Assembly: GCF_004365575.1 (NCBI RefSeq)
Contig: NZ_SOBG01000002.1
Coordinates: 1-64,000 of the forward strand
DNA length: 64,000 nucleotides
Source: Hypnocyclicus thermotrophus
GTDB taxonomy: Bacteria > Fusobacteriota > Fusobacteriia > Fusobacteriales > Fusobacteriaceae
Direction of reading: 5' to 3'
Shown here: one piece after another, positions 16,853 to 26,822 of the stretch
Position numbering within the stretch: the stretch's first letter is position 1
How the letters are laid out: each line of letters starts with the position of its first letter
Position numbers and translations under genes: made by a program
The notes under the pieces: model-generated
Told to the model about the DNA's origin: nothing
What the model saw: the letters and a program-made list of their open reading frames with translations, nothing else
Database searches by the model: none

Positions 16853-17059
16853 ATGTTACACGGAACAGTAAAATGGTTTAATGCAGAAAAAGGTTTTGGA
16901 TTTATCACATCAGAAGAAGGGAAAGATATTTTTGTACATTTTTCTCAAATCAACAAAAAAGGATTTAAAACTTTAGAAGAAGGAGAAAAGGTTACTTTTG
17001 AATTAACTGAAGGACAAAAAGGACCTCAAGCTTCAAATGTAACAACTAAAGAAGATTAA
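16853..17059 (+). CDS. Cold-shock protein (CspA family)
   Basis: This is a 68-residue single CSD domain with RNP1 (KGFGFI) and RNP2 (DIFVHF) intact and the starting block [13 protein letters not shown]. It binds single-stranded RNA and DNA and acts as an RNA chaperone. GGAGG is 7-8 bases before the ATG. The long leader and isolated promoter-terminator unit suggest post-transcriptional control by temperature (inference). A terminator begins 7 bases after the stop. Confidence 0.95.
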   Translation: MLHGTVKWFNAEKGFGFITSEEGKDIFVHFSQINKKGFKTLEEGEKVTFELTEGQKGPQASNVTTKED

Positions 17060-17065
17060 TTTAAC

Positions 17066-17094
17066 AAAAAGAGCAGAAAATTTCTGCTCTTTTT
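17066..17094. terminator. Bidirectional terminator between csp and the GGDEF gene
   Basis: A 12-bp stem (AAAAAGAGCAGA and complement) with a 5-nt loop has T5 on both strands. On the minus strand it includes part of the stop codon of the cyclase gene. Confidence 0.92.
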
Positions 17095-19252
17095 ATTTAT
17101 ATATTATTCTATTTCTTCCTTTTTTCTTAGCTTCATATAATGCCTTATCAGCAAGTATAAATAACTTTCTTTCTTGATTAAATTCTTTTGGAATAATTGA
17201 AGCAGCACCTAATGTAGCAGTAACAATGTTACTTACTGTAGAAAATTCATGTTTTATTTGAAGTAATGATAATTCTCTAAAAAAGAGATTTACTTTTTTT
17301 GTGACAATTTCTTTATTTGTGTTGTATAAAATAATAGTAAATTCATCCCCACCATATCGAGCTAATACATCAGCATCAAAATTAAAAGCTCTTTTAATAG
17401 TTTCAGCGACTTTAACAATACAAAAATCTCCCATTAAATGACCATAATTATCATTGAATTCTTTAAATTTATCAATGTCTATAATAATTAATGTTATACT
17501 TTCTTTATTCATTGCAGCTTTATTCCAAAAAGAATTAAATTTTTTATTGAAAATTCTTTTATTATAAAGTTTAGTTAAATCATCTTTTTGAGATAAATCT
17601 CTCAATTTATTATTTAAATTTTTTAATTCTTCTTCTGCTTTTTTTCTTTTTATTACTTCTTTTTTCAAATCATTTGATTGAATAGAATTTTTTAATGCGA
17701 TAGCTATATAATTAGTTAAAATTCTACAAATTTCAATATGTTCATTGTTGTATACATTAGAATTATAACTTTGTAAAGTAAGAACACCTAGAATTTTTTC
17801 TCTTATTATTAATGGAAAAAACAGTATTGAACTAGGTACAATTTTTGAAATAAAATTTTTATTTAAAGGAATATTATATTTATAATATTCCTTTTTCCAA
17901 TTATTAATTATTATTTCTTTTTTATTTCTAATACAGTATGCTCCAAGACTTGAAGAGTCGTTCAATTTTTTTGGATCATATTTAATTTCTTCGTTATGTT
18001 CTTTAAAAATAGCATAATTTATTGTAGAATCTTTATTATTTATAATGCCAATTCCAAAAATATCAATAGGTATAATTTTAGATAAATTTAAATATATTTT
18101 TTCTAAAAGCAAATCAAAATCCATTATAGAGGTAATTTCTATTCCAATATTATTAATTATTGATAAAGTATTAATATAATTAGAATTATTTAAATAATCG
18201 TTTTCAACTTCTTCATCTTCAAATTTATAGTTAAAATTTATTTTTTTTTCTATATTATTAGAGATGTTTTTATTGTACTTCTTATTTTCTTTTTTTTGAT
18301 TAATTATCTCTTTTCTAGAATAAAGATAAGCTTTTTTATAATTTTTAATTTTAGAATAATACATTGAGGCGAGCTTATAGATATCAGATAATATAAGATT
18401 ATTTCTATAAGAAATATATGTAACTTTTGAAAAATAGCTTACTAAATTTGAGTATTGTTCTGTTAAAATACAATTTTTAATTAAATTAATAGTATCTTCT
18501 CTAAAATGAATAATGCTAATGGATTTTTTATTATTTGTTTTCATTAAGTGAAGCGAATGTTTTTTTATTTTTTTATTTAATTTTAAATAAGTTTTATTTA
18601 GTAAATAAAATAAAGTATTTTCAAATTCTGTTAAATTATAAAATTTAATAAAAACTTCTGCAATTTTTAAATATTTTAAAGCTTTATTATATTCATTTAA
18701 TTTTAATAAAATTTGACTAATATTTAAAAAGGGAATAATTTTATTATCATTTTGGATAGAGTATTCTTTACTATGTTTTAAAATTTCTTCAAGAGATAAA
18801 AGCATATAGTAATATGCTTTTTCATATTCTCCAATATGGTATTCTAAAATTGCTATATTATTATATAAAATATATAAAAAACTTTTATCTTCAATGTCAC
18901 TTCTATAATTATAAGCTTTAAAAAAATATTCACTAGCTTTTACATAATCTCTAATATCATAAAAAATATTGCCTATTTCAAAGTATAATCCAATTAATTC
19001 ATCCTTTAAGTTTACTTTTTTATATAAAGAAACCATTTCAAGGAGAAGATTTAAATACTCATCCACTTTTTCTGTATAAGTTAAAAAAGAACTATTAATT
19101 AATTTTAAATATGTACTTTGCTGAAATAAAAATTCTTGAGTATTATTTTTAATATCAACAATAGATTTGATATTAAAAATATCAGTAGCATTATTATTTG
19201 AAAATTTTAAATATTCTTTTATTTTTTCTTTTAAAATTATTTTTTCTTCCAA
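17093..19252 (-). CDS. TPR-GAF-GGDEF diguanylate cyclase
   Basis: The 719-residue soluble protein has tandem TPR-like helices (about 60-330), a GAF domain (about 365-525), a short coiled coil and a GGDEF domain (about 550-719). The active site is intact: GGDEF at 634-638, with upstream LIIIDIDKFKEFNDNYGH. This predicts synthesis of cyclic di-GMP from GTP. The allosteric I-site RxxD that normally lies just ahead of GGDEF is missing (FDAD), so product inhibition may be absent. No membrane segment is seen; the TPR and GAF parts probably sense a protein partner and a small ligand. It has its own promoter. Confidence 0.9.
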   Translation of the reverse strand: MEEKIILKEKIKEYLKFSNNNATDIFNIKSIVDIKNNTQEFLFQQSTYLKLINSSFLTYTEKVDEYLNLLLEMVSLYKKVNLKDELIGLYFEIGNIFYDIRDYVKASEYFFKAYNYRSDIEDKSFLYILYNNIAILEYHIGEYEKAYYYMLLSLEEILKHSKEYSIQNDNKIIPFLNISQILLKLNEYNKALKYLKIAEVFIKFYNLTEFENTLFYLLNKTYLKLNKKIKKHSLHLMKTNNKKSISIIHFREDTINLIKNCILTEQYSNLVSYFSKVTYISYRNNLILSDIYKLASMYYSKIKNYKKAYLYSRKEIINQKKENKKYNKNISNNIEKKINFNYKFEDEEVENDYLNNSNYINTLSIINNIGIEITSIMDFDLLLEKIYLNLSKIIPIDIFGIGIINNKDSTINYAIFKEHNEEIKYDPKKLNDSSSLGAYCIRNKKEIIINNWKKEYYKYNIPLNKNFISKIVPSSILFFPLIIREKILGVLTLQSYNSNVYNNEHIEICRILTNYIAIALKNSIQSNDLKKEVIKRKKAEEELKNLNNKLRDLSQKDDLTKLYNKRIFNKKFNSFWNKAAMNKESITLIIIDIDKFKEFNDNYGHLMGDFCIVKVAETIKRAFNFDADVLARYGGDEFTIILYNTNKEIVTKKVNLFFRELSLLQIKHEFSTVSNIVTATLGAASIIPKEFNQERKLFILADKALYEAKKKGRNRIIYK

Positions 19253-19287
19253 TGCCCTATCCCCTTTGTATTTATATTAACAATAAA

Positions 19288-19316
19288 ATTATACCCCTAA
19301 TTTTTAAAAATGTCTA
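19288..19316 (-). promoter_or_regulatory. Promoter of the TPR-GAF-GGDEF gene
   Basis: On the minus strand TAGACA and TATAAT are separated by exactly 17 bases, about 36 bases before the start codon at 19252. It lies in the 71-base gap behind polC. Confidence 0.72.
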
Positions 19317-19323
19317 TATAGAA

Positions 19324-22300
19324 TTAAAATAAAGATATTTGATTAGTATCGTTTAAACCTTCAATAGCATTAACTTCTTTTAATTTATCTACAACAGTTT
19401 GCGAAGCTTTAGTACGTCTTTTTAAGTCTTCATAAGATATAAATTTTCCTATCTTTCTTTCATTAATGATATTTTCTACAACAGAAGTCCCTAGACCATT
19501 TAAGCCTATTAAGGGTACTCTTATTTTTCCATTTTCTATTGTAAATTTAAAACCATCAGATTCATAAATATCAATATCTAAAAAACTAAATCCTCGAGCA
19601 TTCATTTCAATAATTATTTCGCAAAGAGAAAGTTCTGCTTTTCCCTTTACATCAAGTTTTCCATTTGACGCTAATTCTAATCTATACTTTTTTATAAAAT
19701 CTATATCCTTTAACATAATATCAGAGTTAAAATCTTCTGCTTTTCTACTTAAATAAGCAGCATAGAAAGCAAGCGGATAATGTACTTTAAAATAAGCTAT
19801 TCGCATAGCCATCATAACATAAGCTACAGCATGGCCTTTAGGAAACATATATTTTATTCTCCTACAAGATTCTATATACCAATCTTTAACTCCATGTTCT
19901 TTCATTAATTTAGAATATTCTTCCCATTGTTCATGTTCTTTTGAAGGCCTACCTTTTCTAACAAATTCCATTATTTTAAAAGCGGTACCTTTTTCAATAC
20001 CATTATCAATAAGATAATTCATTATATCATCACGAACAGAAATAACTTCACTTAATGTACATTTTCCAGCCCGAACAAATTCTTGAGCATTATTAAGCCA
20101 TACATCTGTTCCATGAGAAAGTCCAGAAATTCTAACAAGTTCAGCAAATGTAGTAGGCATAGTATCTAAAAGCATTTGTCTAACAAATTGAGTTCCAAAT
20201 TCAGGAATACCAAAAGTTCCTACTTTTGAGCCGATATCTTCTTGTGTAACTCCAAGTGATTCAGTTGAAGAAAAAAGTTTCAATGTTTCTTTATCAGCTA
20301 AAGGAACTTCATATATATCAACATTAGTATAATCTTGTAATAATTTTATAGTAGTAGGATCATCATGACCTAAAATATCTAATTTTACAAGCTGTTCATC
20401 CATTACATGGTAATCATAATGAGTAGTAATAGAATCAGATTTTTGATCGTTAGCTGGTTTTTGTACAGGACAAAATTCGTAAATGCTATGTCCTTTAGGA
20501 ACAACGATCATTCCGCCAGGATGTTGACCTGTTGTTTTTTTAACATTTTCACATCCTTTTGCTAGTCTAGTCATTTCTGCAGAACGAAGATTTATATTGT
20601 TTTCTTCACAATATTTTTTTACATAACCATAAGCATTTCTTTCAGCTAAAGTTGATATAGTTCCAGCTTTAAAAACGTTTTCTTTACCAAATAATCTTTC
20701 GGTAAATCTATGTATTTCTGATTGATATTCTCCAGAAAAGTTTAAATCTATATCTGGGACTTTATCACCATTAAATCCCATAAATACTTCAAATGGAATT
20801 GAATGTCCATCTTTTTTATATTGAGTACCACATTTTGGACAGATCTTATCTGGGAGGTCAACTCCACTACCTTCTTGATTCATAAATTCCGAATTTTTAC
20901 AACTTGGACAAATATAATGTGGATAAAGAGCATTAACCTCTGTTATTCCCATCATAAAAGCTACAAGTGATGAACCTACAGAACCACGAGAACCAACCAA
21001 ATACCCATTATCAAGGGACTCTTTTACTAATTTTTGAGCCGATAAATATAAAACAGAAAATCCATTTCCAATAATTGCATTTAATTCTCTTTCAAGTCTT
21101 TTTTCTATTCTTTCAGGTAATGGATTTCCATAAATCTCATATGCTTTTTCATATGTCATTTTTCTAACAGTTTCTTCAGCATTATCAAGTTTTGGAGGAT
21201 AAAAACCATCAGGTACAGGTTTTACTTCTTCTATTTCATCAGCAATAAGGTTAGGATTAGTAATAACTACTTCTTGTGCAACCTCATTACCTAAATAACT
21301 AAATTCTTTTATCATATCATCTGTAGTTCTAAAATAAAGTTTATTGTCAGTATCAAAATCTTTAAATCCTTTTCCGTATAATAAAATTTTTCTATATATA
21401 TTATCTTCTTCATTCATATAATGCACATCACCTGTTGCAACAACAAGTTTATTTTGTTTTTTCCCGAGCTTATATATATATTTATTCATTTCTAAAAGTT
21501 CATCGACATTTTTCATACTTCCATTTTCTATCATAAACATATTATTTGAACGGGGCTGTATTTCTAAATAATCATAAAATTCAGCTAATTTTTCTATCTC
21601 TTCTTTTGCTTTACCTCTAACATAAGCTTGGATAACTTCTCCAGACTCACAAGCAGAACCGACAATTAAGCCTTCTCTTAATTTTCTAAGAAGAGATTTT
21701 GGAACTCTAGGTTTTCTATGAAAATAATTTATATGAGCTTCAGAGACAAGTTCATATAAATTTTTAAGGCCAACTTTATTTTTAACAAGAATAATAGCAT
21801 GATATGTAGAAGCATTTTTTATATCATTTTTAAATATGCTATCAACTTCATTTAATTTATAAGCACCTTCTTTAAGAACAATATTTATAAATTTTTTAAA
21901 TACTTCAGCAGTTGCTTCAGCATCATCAATAGCCCTATGATGATTGTCTAAATTGATTCCATAATCTTTACATATTGATTTTAGACCATGACGCGATTTA
22001 TCTTTTCTTATATTTCTACTCCATTGTAATGTGTCTATAACAGAGGGAGAAAGCTCTATATTAATTAATTTAGATTTTTGAGTTATAAAACCTACATCAA
22101 ATGATGCATTATGAGCAACTAATGTAGTATCTTCTATAAATTTTAAAAAATTAGGAAGTTCTTTTTCGATAGTAGGTGCATCTTTAACCATTTCATCTGT
22201 AATATTTGTTAATTTTATTATTTCATCAGGTATTTTTCTTTCTGGACTAATAAAAGTACTGTATTTATCAATAATTTTATTACCTTTTAGTTTAACAGCA

Positions 22301-23592
22301 CCAATTTCGATAATTTTATCATTATAAGGATCAAATCCAGTAGTTTCAATATCAAAAACTACATATGTTTCTTCTTCAATAGCTACATCTCTTGGATTTT
22401 TTACCATATGGAGTTCATCATCAACTAGATATACTTCACAACCAAAAATTACTTTAAAATCATTATATTTTTTAGCAGTTTTATATGCAGCTGGGAAAGC
22501 ATGAACTACACCATGATCGGTAATAGCAATTGCTTTATGCCCCCATTTAGCAGCTTGAGAAACTAAATCACTTACTTCAACAACAGCATCCATTTCACTC
22601 ATTTTTGTATGAGCGTGAAGTTCAATTCTTTTTTCCGGATAACTATCAATTCTTCCTTTTATTTTTGGAGCAATTTCCATAATACTATTTACCATAATAT
22701 ATTCTTCATTGTTGTTATAAGAATCTATACTTTTTTTACCTTTTATTTTTACCCACATACCTTTTTTTAAATTTATTTTTTCATTTTTCTTTAAAAAAGT
22801 TTTTACAATTATAGAATCAGTATAGTCAGTAATAGCAAAGGTTACTAAAGTTTTTTCAGTACGTAGAGCTTTTTCAGTATAAGAAAAAACTTCCCCTTCT
22901 AAAGTACAAGTATCATTTTGATGAATATATTCTAATTCTTGAAAAGATATAGTTTTATCTTTTATTTCTCTACCATAAATAAGATCTTTATTTTTACTTG
23001 TAGTAGTTTTAGGAACTTTAATATTTTCTTTTTGAGTTTTTTCAAAATTATTATGATATGTTTCTTCTTTTTTTATAATTTCTTCTTCTATTTGTTTTTT
23101 TTCTTTTTCAAAATTTCCTATTGAAAATTTCACTTCAGAATTTATTCCGAATTCTGTTAATCCTTCTTGAATTTTTAAGTCTATTTTATTTTGCATAAGA
23201 TAAGTTAAAGAAATGTCATTCTTTAATTCAATAATTATATTATCGTTATTAATAATAACATTATAAAAAGCTAAAAAAGATTTTGCTACGACTTTTATTC
23301 TTTTTATATCTTTTATAACTCTATCAACTATTAATTTTTTCTCTTCGTTACTCAAATTCTCTTTAGAATATTCTATTTGAAATTTAAATCGTATTTCTTC
23401 ACCAAATTTTTCAATAAATTTTTGCTCTATGATGTCAAGTTCTTTTAAATTTTGAATATCATCTATGAAACAAATAAATTTTATGGCTTTTTGTTTTTTA
23501 GCTACAATAAGTTCTTTGATATCGACATTAACTACTCCAAAATCTTTAAAAGGATTTTTATTTGGAACAATTGTTATAAAATTTTTATCCAT
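19324..23592 (-). CDS. polC: DNA polymerase III alpha subunit, PolC (Gram-positive) type
   Basis: The 1422-residue replicative polymerase has the PolC layout: N-terminal domain, OB fold (about 205-310), PHP domain starting RIELHAHTKMSEMDA (about 322), a DEDD proofreading exonuclease inserted into PHP (about 408-575, starting VVFDIETTGFD), a Cys4 zinc motif (CPSC...CPKC), the palm with PDIDLNFSG and the tandem fingers region. The gene precedes the cyclase gene on the minus strand. PolC is typical of Firmicutes and is also found in Fusobacteria and Thermotogae. A GGAG site is 11 bases before the ATG. The exonuclease residues look complete. Confidence 0.97.
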   Translation of the reverse strand: MDKNFITIVPNKNPFKDFGVVNVDIKELIVAKKQKAIKFICFIDDIQNLKELDIIEQKFIEKFGEEIRFKFQIEYSKENLSNEEKKLIVDRVIKDIKRIKVVAKSFLAFYNVIINNDNIIIELKNDISLTYLMQNKIDLKIQEGLTEFGINSEVKFSIGNFEKEKKQIEEEIIKKEETYHNNFEKTQKENIKVPKTTTSKNKDLIYGREIKDKTISFQELEYIHQNDTCTLEGEVFSYTEKALRTEKTLVTFAITDYTDSIIVKTFLKKNEKINLKKGMWVKIKGKKSIDSYNNNEEYIMVNSIMEIAPKIKGRIDSYPEKRIELHAHTKMSEMDAVVEVSDLVSQAAKWGHKAIAITDHGVVHAFPAAYKTAKKYNDFKVIFGCEVYLVDDELHMVKNPRDVAIEEETYVVFDIETTGFDPYNDKIIEIGAVKLKGNKIIDKYSTFISPERKIPDEIIKLTNITDEMVKDAPTIEKELPNFLKFIEDTTLVAHNASFDVGFITQKSKLINIELSPSVIDTLQWSRNIRKDKSRHGLKSICKDYGINLDNHHRAIDDAEATAEVFKKFINIVLKEGAYKLNEVDSIFKNDIKNASTYHAIILVKNKVGLKNLYELVSEAHINYFHRKPRVPKSLLRKLREGLIVGSACESGEVIQAYVRGKAKEEIEKLAEFYDYLEIQPRSNNMFMIENGSMKNVDELLEMNKYIYKLGKKQNKLVVATGDVHYMNEEDNIYRKILLYGKGFKDFDTDNKLYFRTTDDMIKEFSYLGNEVAQEVVITNPNLIADEIEEVKPVPDGFYPPKLDNAEETVRKMTYEKAYEIYGNPLPERIEKRLERELNAIIGNGFSVLYLSAQKLVKESLDNGYLVGSRGSVGSSLVAFMMGITEVNALYPHYICPSCKNSEFMNQEGSGVDLPDKICPKCGTQYKKDGHSIPFEVFMGFNGDKVPDIDLNFSGEYQSEIHRFTERLFGKENVFKAGTISTLAERNAYGYVKKYCEENNINLRSAEMTRLAKGCENVKKTTGQHPGGMIVVPKGHSIYEFCPVQKPANDQKSDSITTHYDYHVMDEQLVKLDILGHDDPTTIKLLQDYTNVDIYEVPLADKETLKLFSSTESLGVTQEDIGSKVGTFGIPEFGTQFVRQMLLDTMPTTFAELVRISGLSHGTDVWLNNAQEFVRAGKCTLSEVISVRDDIMNYLIDNGIEKGTAFKIMEFVRKGRPSKEHEQWEEYSKLMKEHGVKDWYIESCRRIKYMFPKGHAVAYVMMAMRIAYFKVHYPLAFYAAYLSRKAEDFNSDIMLKDIDFIKKYRLELASNGKLDVKGKAELSLCEIIIEMNARGFSFLDIDIYESDGFKFTIENGKIRVPLIGLNGLGTSVVENIINERKIGKFISYEDLKRRTKASQTVVDKLKEVNAIEGLNDTNQISLF

Positions 23593-23673
23593 AAATTAAA
23601 CTACTCCTTTAATATTTTTTTTACCTTTTATTATATCATTTTTGAGTAAAAATTTTAAATTATAAATAATAAA

Positions 23674-23703
23674 AAAAGATAAAGAATTTTTTCTTTATCT
23701 TTT
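23674..23703 (-). terminator. Terminator of the SDR gene
   Basis: A 13-bp stem (23674-23686 with 23691-23703, 4-nt loop) is followed on the minus strand by a T tract. It includes the stop codon of the SDR gene. Confidence 0.85.
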
Positions 23704-24402
23704 AGGTCTATTAATAGTTATATCTGATATAAAAATTTTTTGATTAAAAGATACATTAATAATTTCATTAGCAACATCCAAAGGGTCCATAAAAGTGTCA
23801 AAATTATAGTTAGCATTTGAGTCTTTCCAAAAAGGTGTTTTCATTCCTCCAGGATAAATATTTATTAATTCAATATTTTCTTCTTTTATTTCATCTCGAA
23901 GAGCTTCTAAAAAGCCTTTAGCACCAAATTTTGCACTATTATAAAGAGATTCATTTTTCTTTCCTTTTAATGCAGCAGTTGAAAGAATAGAAATAATTCT
24001 TTGATTTTTTATCTTATGTCTAAGCATATAGTCGCAAATTGATTTAGTAATCAAAATTAATCCAAATAAATTAGAATTAAATATATCAATCATTTTTTCT
24101 TTTGTTATATTATTAAAATTGTTGTAAAAACCTTTTCCAGCAACATTAAAAAGACGTTGTACGTTATATTGATTTTTATCAAGAAAATCAATAAAATAAT
24201 ATACTCCTTTTTCATCAGAAATATCCAATGGATAAGTAATTATTTTAGATTCTTTTTGGTATTCTTTTAACTCTGATTTACATTTTTCTAATTTTTTGAT
24301 ATTTCTTCCTATTAATATTATATTCTCATCTTTTTCAACAATAAGTTTTGCTATTTCAAAACCTAAACCAGAACTTCCGCCAGTAATAATATTGTACTTC
24401 AT
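23695..24402 (-). CDS. Short-chain dehydrogenase/reductase
   Basis: The 235-residue classical SDR has the nucleotide-binding motif TGGSSGLG near the N-terminus, the NVAGKG strand (NNAG equivalent), a Ser in ILSTAALKG, and the catalytic Tyr-x3-Lys (YNSAK). It would reduce or oxidise a carbonyl or hydroxyl with NAD(P)(H), but the substrate cannot be deduced. It lies alone between polC and the barrel gene, with its own terminator. A CCTCC (minus GGAGG) stands just before the start. Confidence 0.85.
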   Translation of the reverse strand: MKYNIITGGSSGLGFEIAKLIVEKDENIILIGRNIKKLEKCKSELKEYQKESKIITYPLDISDEKGVYYFIDFLDKNQYNVQRLFNVAGKGFYNNFNNITKEKMIDIFNSNLFGLILITKSICDYMLRHKIKNQRIISILSTAALKGKKNESLYNSAKFGAKGFLEALRDEIKEENIELINIYPGGMKTPFWKDSNANYNFDTFMDPLDVANEIINVSFNQKIFISDITINRPKR

Positions 24403-24486
24403 TTAAATCCTCCATAAAATATATTATAATACTTAATTATAATATATTTTAGAGAAAAAATAAATAAAAATTATTATAAAAAGGAG

Positions 24487-24520
24487 AAATCTCTTCCTAA
24501 ATTTTAGGAAGAGATTTTTT
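24487..24520. terminator. Terminator of the RND/LolA-like/barrel operon
   Basis: A 15-bp palindromic stem (AAATCTCTTCCTAAA and its complement) lies 29 bases past the barrel stop codon. The minus-strand tail is T-rich but interrupted by CTCC; the plus strand has T6. Confidence 0.8.
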
Positions 24521-24548
24521 GAGATGATGTATTTAATTAAATAATTAA

Positions 24549-25931
24549 TTAAAATTTATATATAAAATTTGCTGCTAAGTAATCATTAGTGTCAAAATCA
24601 CCAAATGTAGTTCCTGAATCACCTTCAAAGATTTTATACATTACTTTAAAGCTAGTATCATCTTTTACTTTAAATTCTATTTGGTTATTTAACATATAAT
24701 CTTTATCTTCTATATTATATACAACTTGTATTTCAGGTAAAACTCTTTCGTTTTTAAATTTATCAGATATTTTTGCAATAAGAGTATTAGCAAAATTATC
24801 ATTATCTAAATTTTGAGTATACTCAGTTTTAACTTGCACATTAACATTGATGTTATGCAATGCTAAATCTTTGTCTCCACCAATAATAGATTTTACTTGG
24901 TTATTACTATCTTCTATATTATAGTAAGCTAATTCAGCTCTTGAATTTATTCCAAATAATACAGTAGAAAGTTCTGTTCCAATAACATCATATTTTTTGT
25001 ACTTAATATCTATATTTTTTATAGTAGATAATATTGCAGAATCAGGAAGATTACTCAATGATGAAAGAGTTGAAGTTTCTAATTCACTACCATTCATATA
25101 AAATGAAGCAGTTTTCTCGACTCCATGGTAATAAGAAATGCCATAATCATATCCATTTTTACTATTTGTATATCTTATACCAACTTGACCATTTTCAGCG
25201 ATATTATCACCATAGATTTTATTTTTTAAATTAGATATAGCAGAATATAATTCTAAATTTTTAGTAGCAATTGTTTCTAAACTTGTTTCTAAGTTTAATT
25301 GAGTTGAAGTTTTCCACAAATCATTATCAGCTAATTTAGTTGTAGTAGTCTTTGGTGCATATACGAATTCAAGATTTCCGTTTCCAATATAATAATTTAC
25401 TTGTACTAAATTTTCTGGTATTTTTCTATCTAAATAATCAGGGTTTATTATATCGCTCATATCTTCAGCATTAAAATTGTCTATTACATGTACTTTATCG
25501 CCTTTTCCCCAAACTAATTTAGTTTTTCCGACTAAAACATCATAATTATCATAGTAAAGTCTAAATGTTGCTTCATCAATTTTTACCATTTCGTCTCTAC
25601 TATCATATAAGAAATTAGCTTTCAATTCAGAATTAGCTTTACTTACTTTCAATTCTGTTTTAAATTTTTGATAATCATCTATATTTAATTCATTATCTTT
25701 AATATTTTTAATTCCTTGAGTAATTATTCTATTTATTAAGTTTAATTCTCCATTAAATTCAAAATCTAATTTATTTGCATCTTCAGTTACAAAGGCATTG
25801 TCTGAAAAATCAGCTGAATCAGAAAAAGCACTATCAAATCCAGAGTCAGTAGTATCAAAACCATCATCAAATGCAAAAGAATTTATTGATAAAAGAGATA
25901 TTAAACTAAGTAATAAGAATTTTTTTTTCAT
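24549..25931 (-). CDS. Outer-membrane beta-barrel protein of an RND/LolA-like operon
   Basis: The 460-residue protein has a signal peptide (about 1-20, ending NSFA) and an Asp/Ser/Phe-rich low-complexity segment at 21-50. The rest is a beta-rich region with alternating strands and a terminal Phe-Ile-Tyr-Lys-Phe, typical of outer-membrane barrels. The block GKTKLVWGKGDKVHVIDNFN resembles DUF1302-type porins that occur beside MMPL/RND transporters and LolA-like proteins. It is probably the outer-membrane channel or acceptor of the system encoded upstream. It is the last gene of the operon. Family assignment rests on motif resemblance and context. Confidence 0.78.
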   Translation of the reverse strand: MKKKFLLLSLISLLSINSFAFDDGFDTTDSGFDSAFSDSADFSDNAFVTEDANKLDFEFNGELNLINRIITQGIKNIKDNELNIDDYQKFKTELKVSKANSELKANFLYDSRDEMVKIDEATFRLYYDNYDVLVGKTKLVWGKGDKVHVIDNFNAEDMSDIINPDYLDRKIPENLVQVNYYIGNGNLEFVYAPKTTTTKLADNDLWKTSTQLNLETSLETIATKNLELYSAISNLKNKIYGDNIAENGQVGIRYTNSKNGYDYGISYYHGVEKTASFYMNGSELETSTLSSLSNLPDSAILSTIKNIDIKYKKYDVIGTELSTVLFGINSRAELAYYNIEDSNNQVKSIIGGDKDLALHNINVNVQVKTEYTQNLDNDNFANTLIAKISDKFKNERVLPEIQVVYNIEDKDYMLNNQIEFKVKDDTSFKVMYKIFEGDSGTTFGDFDTNDYLAANFIYKF

Positions 25932-25977
25932 TAAATTTCCTCCTATTAATTTTTTAATATTTATTTACAGTAATTTT

Positions 25978-26775
25978 TTATCTTCCAGTTTTTAAATATT
26001 TTTGTGTAAATCTAGCAGGATTAATTGCTTTATTGTATTCAATATAAGGAGAACCAGATTTACTTCTTTTTATATATAATTTAGTTTTATGTCCAGTTTC
26101 TACATTTTCCATAATAGTTTCAAAAATTGTCCATATTCCATTAACTTGTGCTAAATCTTGTTTTACAGTTAATATTTTTTCTATTTTTTTTGTTTTTTTA
26201 CTATAAAGTTCAGCTTTTACAACTATAAAATGTTCTTTACTAACCCAAGAAATTACTTTATCATATTGAGAATCTTCAGAATTTTTTGCTTTTGATTCGA
26301 TTACATAACAATCATAATTTCCTAATTTTTCTTCTCTTAGTAATTTATGATTATCTTCTTCAACATCTCTAGTTTCCATGTCATCATAAGTAAAATCAGA
26401 ACCCATAAAAGAACTACTTCCTTCAGAAGATGATATTCTTCTTACTCTTTTTAATGCAGGTAAATAGATCCATTTGTCATCATCTCTATCTTTGTTTTCT
26501 ACTTGTAAAAATCTAGTGTTTTTAACAGATGCAGGAGCTTTAAAAACCATTATACTTCTCGATAAGTCATTAGCTTCATCATAAGTTTCACCCCATACTT
26601 CAATTGTTCTAGGATTTACAGTACCGTCTTTGTCTATTAAATCCATTCCCATTAAGGCATGTAAAGTTTTACCAGTATCTCTATCTTTTACAGCTTGCAT
26701 AATTTCTTTCCCTGTCATAGAGAATGCTGATAAAGACATAACTACAATTAATAAACCAACTAAAATTTTTTTCAT
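25978..26775 (-). CDS. LolA-like periplasmic outer-membrane lipoprotein-sorting protein
   Basis: The 265-residue protein has a signal peptide (about 1-20) and the sequence pattern of the LolA-like family found beside RND transporters: a domain with KAPASVKNTRFLQVE, the aromatic IYLPALKRVRRIS strand, a GSDFTYDDMETRD loop and a YVIES...WVSKEHFIV repeat. LolA folds carry lipids or acyl chains in a hydrophobic half-barrel across the periplasm. It sits between the transporter and barrel genes, so a shuttle role is the natural inference. Its mRNA begins after an intercistronic hairpin. GGAGG lies just before the ATG. Confidence 0.83.
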   Translation of the reverse strand: MKKILVGLLIVVMSLSAFSMTGKEIMQAVKDRDTGKTLHALMGMDLIDKDGTVNPRTIEVWGETYDEANDLSRSIMVFKAPASVKNTRFLQVENKDRDDDKWIYLPALKRVRRISSSEGSSSFMGSDFTYDDMETRDVEEDNHKLLREEKLGNYDCYVIESKAKNSEDSQYDKVISWVSKEHFIVVKAELYSKKTKKIEKILTVKQDLAQVNGIWTIFETIMENVETGHKTKLYIKRSKSGSPYIEYNKAINPARFTQKYLKTGR

Positions 26776-26822
26776 AAAAATTTCCTCCTTTATAATATTT
26801 TATTTTTATTTATTATATTTAG

